Shown here: positions 12,755 through 14,848 of the stretch, one piece after another
Layout: each line of letters begins with the position of its first letter
Position numbering within the stretch: the stretch's first letter is position 1
Source: Comamonadaceae bacterium
Lineage (GTDB): Bacteria > Pseudomonadota > Gammaproteobacteria > Burkholderiales > Burkholderiaceae
Direction: 5' to 3'
Assembly: GCA_947505995.1 (NCBI GenBank)
Contig: CANNNB010000039.1
Location: 1 to 14,848, forward strand
Length of the DNA: 14,848 bases
Program-made: the position numbers and the translations under genes
The notes under the pieces: generated by a model
The model's database searches: none
Told to the model about the DNA's origin: nothing
Seen by the model: the letters and a program-made list of their open reading frames with translations, nothing else

Positions 12755-14587
12755 TTATAACTTTTTAATCGCTTTGCTTGGATCTATCAACTTGCGTCGA
12801 CCATCCGCAGTTGCATCTGCAGAGTCTTGAATAATCGCAATGACTTCTTCTGGCTTAAGTGAAGGTTTGATAGCTAGAATTTTTGTAGCAAGGTTCGCCA
12901 CATTAGGTGAGGCCATTGATGTACCAGACAAAGCCACTCGTGCACCACCTGGCAAATAGCTCTCGACTTGATAGCCATTTGCGTGGACTTTTACAGTAGG
13001 GCCGTAACTGGTAAATGGCGCTTCGTCTCCTGCTTTATCTACCGCACCTACTGTCAGCAGATTTGGTAAGACGATACTAGACGGTATGGATTCATCGAAG
13101 GAGGCGTCAGAATTGGAATTTCCTGCTGCTGTGATAAACAAAATACCTGGTGCACTTCGAAAAGCTTTTATCAAAGCTTTTTTCTCAATTTCAAAGTAAA
13201 CACGAGCTAGTCTTTGGCGCTCTTCCACAGTTTTCCCAATGCCACATTTTTCTAGAGAATCTTCGCCGCCTTTGACAGAACCTCCCCAACTCATATTAAC
13301 GACTCTCACCTTATTCTTCTTAAAAAAATCAACGTATGACTGATGGGCTTTAGCACTGCGCTTTGCAAGTTGAAGACTAGGACAAGGGCTGGGTTGCAAT
13401 TTGTAATCAAATGAAATTCGCGCTATGACCAATCGCGCCCAAGGATTTCCTTCCAGGGTAATGCCAGCAACATGTGTGCCGTGAACATAGTTACCAGCAA
13501 GACTTAGTTGCTCAATGGTTGGCTTGAATTCTTCTTGTTTTAGTGACGATATAAGTTGCTTTACTTCAGATGCTTCAACGCTGTCAATGCTTGATTCCAA
13601 ATCAGAAAAACCTTTTGTCCGAGCAATCATGCTTGGCAGTTTTGCTGTTAGTTCTTTGGGAATTGGGTAAAGAGCATCCTTGCTTGGCTTGCTTTCCAAA
13701 TCAAAAGCGATCGTTGCGGGTTTACCTTTTCCATCAATCAGCAATTGATTGGGAAACAGTGTGCTGTCTACGCCGCTGTCCCAAACCGCAACATTCACAG
13801 GCTGATAATTGCCTTTGATTGCAAGCTCAATATTTCGTGAAGCCCAAATATCTGCTTTTTCGACCTTGTTTTTTTCCAGATATGCAGTGTAGACAGAGAT
13901 CAAGGTTTTCTTAAGCGGCAAAGAGGTTTCTAGGGCATAGCGGATGTAGATTAACTCTGAAGCCAATTCCAAACTCAAATTACCGCCATTTTTATCTACT
14001 GTTTTCTGCAACACATCTTTCACACCACCCAAAAGTGGCCCTTCCCCCATCAGTTCAGCACTGGCTTTATAACTCTTAATGTCATTTGCGATAACAGAGT
14101 ACGGATATGAGTCGAGCTGCTTGGTAATTTCCTTGCCCACTAGTGCAAAGTATTCTGGCGTATTGATTGAGCCTGTTTTCTTTGCGGCAGCCGCCATCGC
14201 TCTTAAACGCAAGGCAGAGAGCAATTTATCAGCTGGCTTTTCTTCAAGTGCTCTGACCATTTCAGACTTAGATAGAGCTTCGTCATAATTTCCAAGTAAG
14301 AAGTCAAGAGACATTAATGTTGTTATGTATTGCCGTTGCGAAGCTTTATCGGCAATATCGTATTGATCCAAAATACTTTGAATATCAGCGCGAATTTTTT
14401 GCGTTGTACTTATAAATAGCACTTTGTCACGGACAATTTTTTCTAATGGCTGTCCAATGCTGTAACTGAACCTAGGAAGATCAGCTTCTTTATCTATGCG
14501 CTTTTTTTCAGCAGCCAAAGACAAGCTTGTCAATGTGAGACAAAAAAACAATATTGAAGAAATTTTTATAAAGTGAGATGAGGACAT
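12755..14587 (-). CDS. Secreted subtilisin-like serine protease (S8 family)
   Basis: This 610-aa preproprotein has a Sec signal peptide (residues 1 to about 26, ending LSLAA). A helical region (about 40-255) follows, then a C-terminal S8 catalytic domain. The triad is complete: D270 in VAVWDSGVD, H369 in HGTHVAG and S557 in SGTSMASPNVA, with the oxyanion Asn N490 in AAGNSNSD. Two features are unusual. The region before the Asp is far longer than an ordinary I9 propeptide and looks like a helical-hairpin (TPR-like) array. The Asp-His interval is about 99 residues, compared with about 32 in subtilisin, with a lysine-rich insert (about 285-360). C402 and C448 in the domain could form a disulfide. 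Only a weak GGA precedes the ATG. The target is unknown; periplasmic or extracellular action is inferred. Confidence 0.93.
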   Translation of the reverse strand: MSSSHFIKISSILFFCLTLTSLSLAAEKKRIDKEADLPRFSYSIGQPLEKIVRDKVLFISTTQKIRADIQSILDQYDIADKASQRQYITTLMSLDFLLGNYDEALSKSEMVRALEEKPADKLLSALRLRAMAAAAKKTGSINTPEYFALVGKEITKQLDSYPYSVIANDIKSYKASAELMGEGPLLGGVKDVLQKTVDKNGGNLSLELASELIYIRYALETSLPLKKTLISVYTAYLEKNKVEKADIWASRNIELAIKGNYQPVNVAVWDSGVDSTLFPNQLLIDGKGKPATIAFDLESKPSKDALYPIPKELTAKLPSMIARTKGFSDLESSIDSVEASEVKQLISSLKQEEFKPTIEQLSLAGNYVHGTHVAGITLEGNPWARLVIARISFDYKLQPSPCPSLQLAKRSAKAHQSYVDFFKKNKVRVVNMSWGGSVKGGEDSLEKCGIGKTVEERQRLARVYFEIEKKALIKAFRSAPGILFITAAGNSNSDASFDESIPSSIVLPNLLTVGAVDKAGDEAPFTSYGPTVKVHANGYQVESYLPGGARVALSGTSMASPNVANLATKILAIKPSLKPEEVIAIIQDSADATADGRRKLIDPSKAIKKL

Positions 14588-14650
14588 GAAAATTCCAGAA
14601 TGAACTGTTAGTGAGTCATTGATTCAGACAAATTACCGTACCTAAGTTTT

Positions 14651-14848
14651 TCACTTAAAGGGCTTTTTCACAGCAAAAGTGAGTGCAAACACGCAAACTC
14701 CAGTGCCTATAAAGTCGCCAATTGCCATGGCAAAACTTGCCGATGTGAGCATGTCAAAGCTTCTGTTATTGATCAGGTACTGATAAAGGCTTGAACCAAC
14801 GCTAGAAGCCAATGTTGTAACAAGTGTCACAACAACTACATGCCCATA
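14651..14848 (-). CDS. C-terminal end of an integral membrane protein (5' end outside window)
   Basis: An open frame enters from the window end and stops at TGA (14653-14651), giving 65 codons. It reads VVVVTLVTTLASSVGSSLYQ, then LINNRSFDMLTSASFAMAIG and DFIGTGVCVFALTFAVKKPFK. This is two hydrophobic helices and a short basic tail, the typical end of a polytopic inner-membrane protein. The GDFIGT motif between hydrophobic stretches is reminiscent of several multi-TM sensor and transporter families, but the fragment is too short to name one. It lies 63 bp upstream of the subtilase start on the same strand, so the two could be cotranscribed. Confidence 0.65.
   Translation of the reverse strand, partial: YGHVVVVTLVTTLASSVGSSLYQYLINNRSFDMLTSASFAMAIGDFIGTGVCVFALTFAVKKPFK

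Noticed and set aside
1..14848. Defence island, prophage or transposon
   Set aside because: No integrase, transposase, terminal repeats, tRNA attachment site or defence-type genes seen; the phage-like motif in the lipoprotein is isolated.

Overview
The window looks like a chromosomal segment of a free-living Betaproteobacterium, most likely Burkholderiales (Comamonadaceae or a freshwater Polynucleobacter/Limnohabitans type). This is inferred from protein flavour (fused FAD/Fe-S oxidoreductase, 67K-type SppA, PsiE-family and tandem-CBS proteins) and from the moderate-to-low GC content. No 16S or other decisive marker is present. I see no IS element, integrase, tRNA, rRNA or CRISPR array. Gene density is ordinary, with several AT-rich spacers that carry inverted repeats.

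Layout. (1) 1-2082 (+): C-terminal two-thirds of a fused FAD-linked oxidase / 4Fe-4S / CCG-domain oxidoreductase, cut by the window start. (2) 2152-4420 (-): a compact operon of a small XRE regulator, a previously uncalled 36-codon ORF and the membrane protease SppA. Its promoter reads as leaderless, with a perfect palindrome filling the -35/-10 spacer. (3) 4609-5834 (+): a two-TM protein with a DUF1330-like core, then a GNAT acetyltransferase. (4) 5849-6791 (-): an NTF2-like protein and a three-TM protein. (5) 7143-9513 (+): an eight-repeat Sel1 protein and an exported serine hydrolase of the class C beta-lactamase/NylB type. (6) 9829-10692: a tandem-CBS protein (+) convergent with a PsiE-family membrane protein (-). 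(7) 11026-12633 (+): a possible 40-aa membrane peptide, a 68-aa acidic/glycine-tailed protein and a large lipoprotein. (8) 12755-14848 (-): an exported subtilisin-like protease with an unusual helical N-terminal region, and the 3' end of a membrane protein cut by the window end.

How the genes relate. The only convincing multi-gene unit is XRE-sORF-sppA, where spacing of 1 and 9 nt and an SD overlapping the sORF stop codon argue for translational coupling. The rest are mostly single genes, often convergent or divergent. Several products act in the envelope (SppA, serine hydrolase, lipoprotein, subtilase, PsiE-like and other small membrane proteins), so the region has an envelope and extracytoplasmic-proteolysis flavour. 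I found no evidence of a defence system or mobile island. The least explained items are the small ORFs at 4075-4185, 11026-11148 and 11229-11435, the self-operator architecture of the XRE promoter, and the tandem inverted repeats in the CBS leader.
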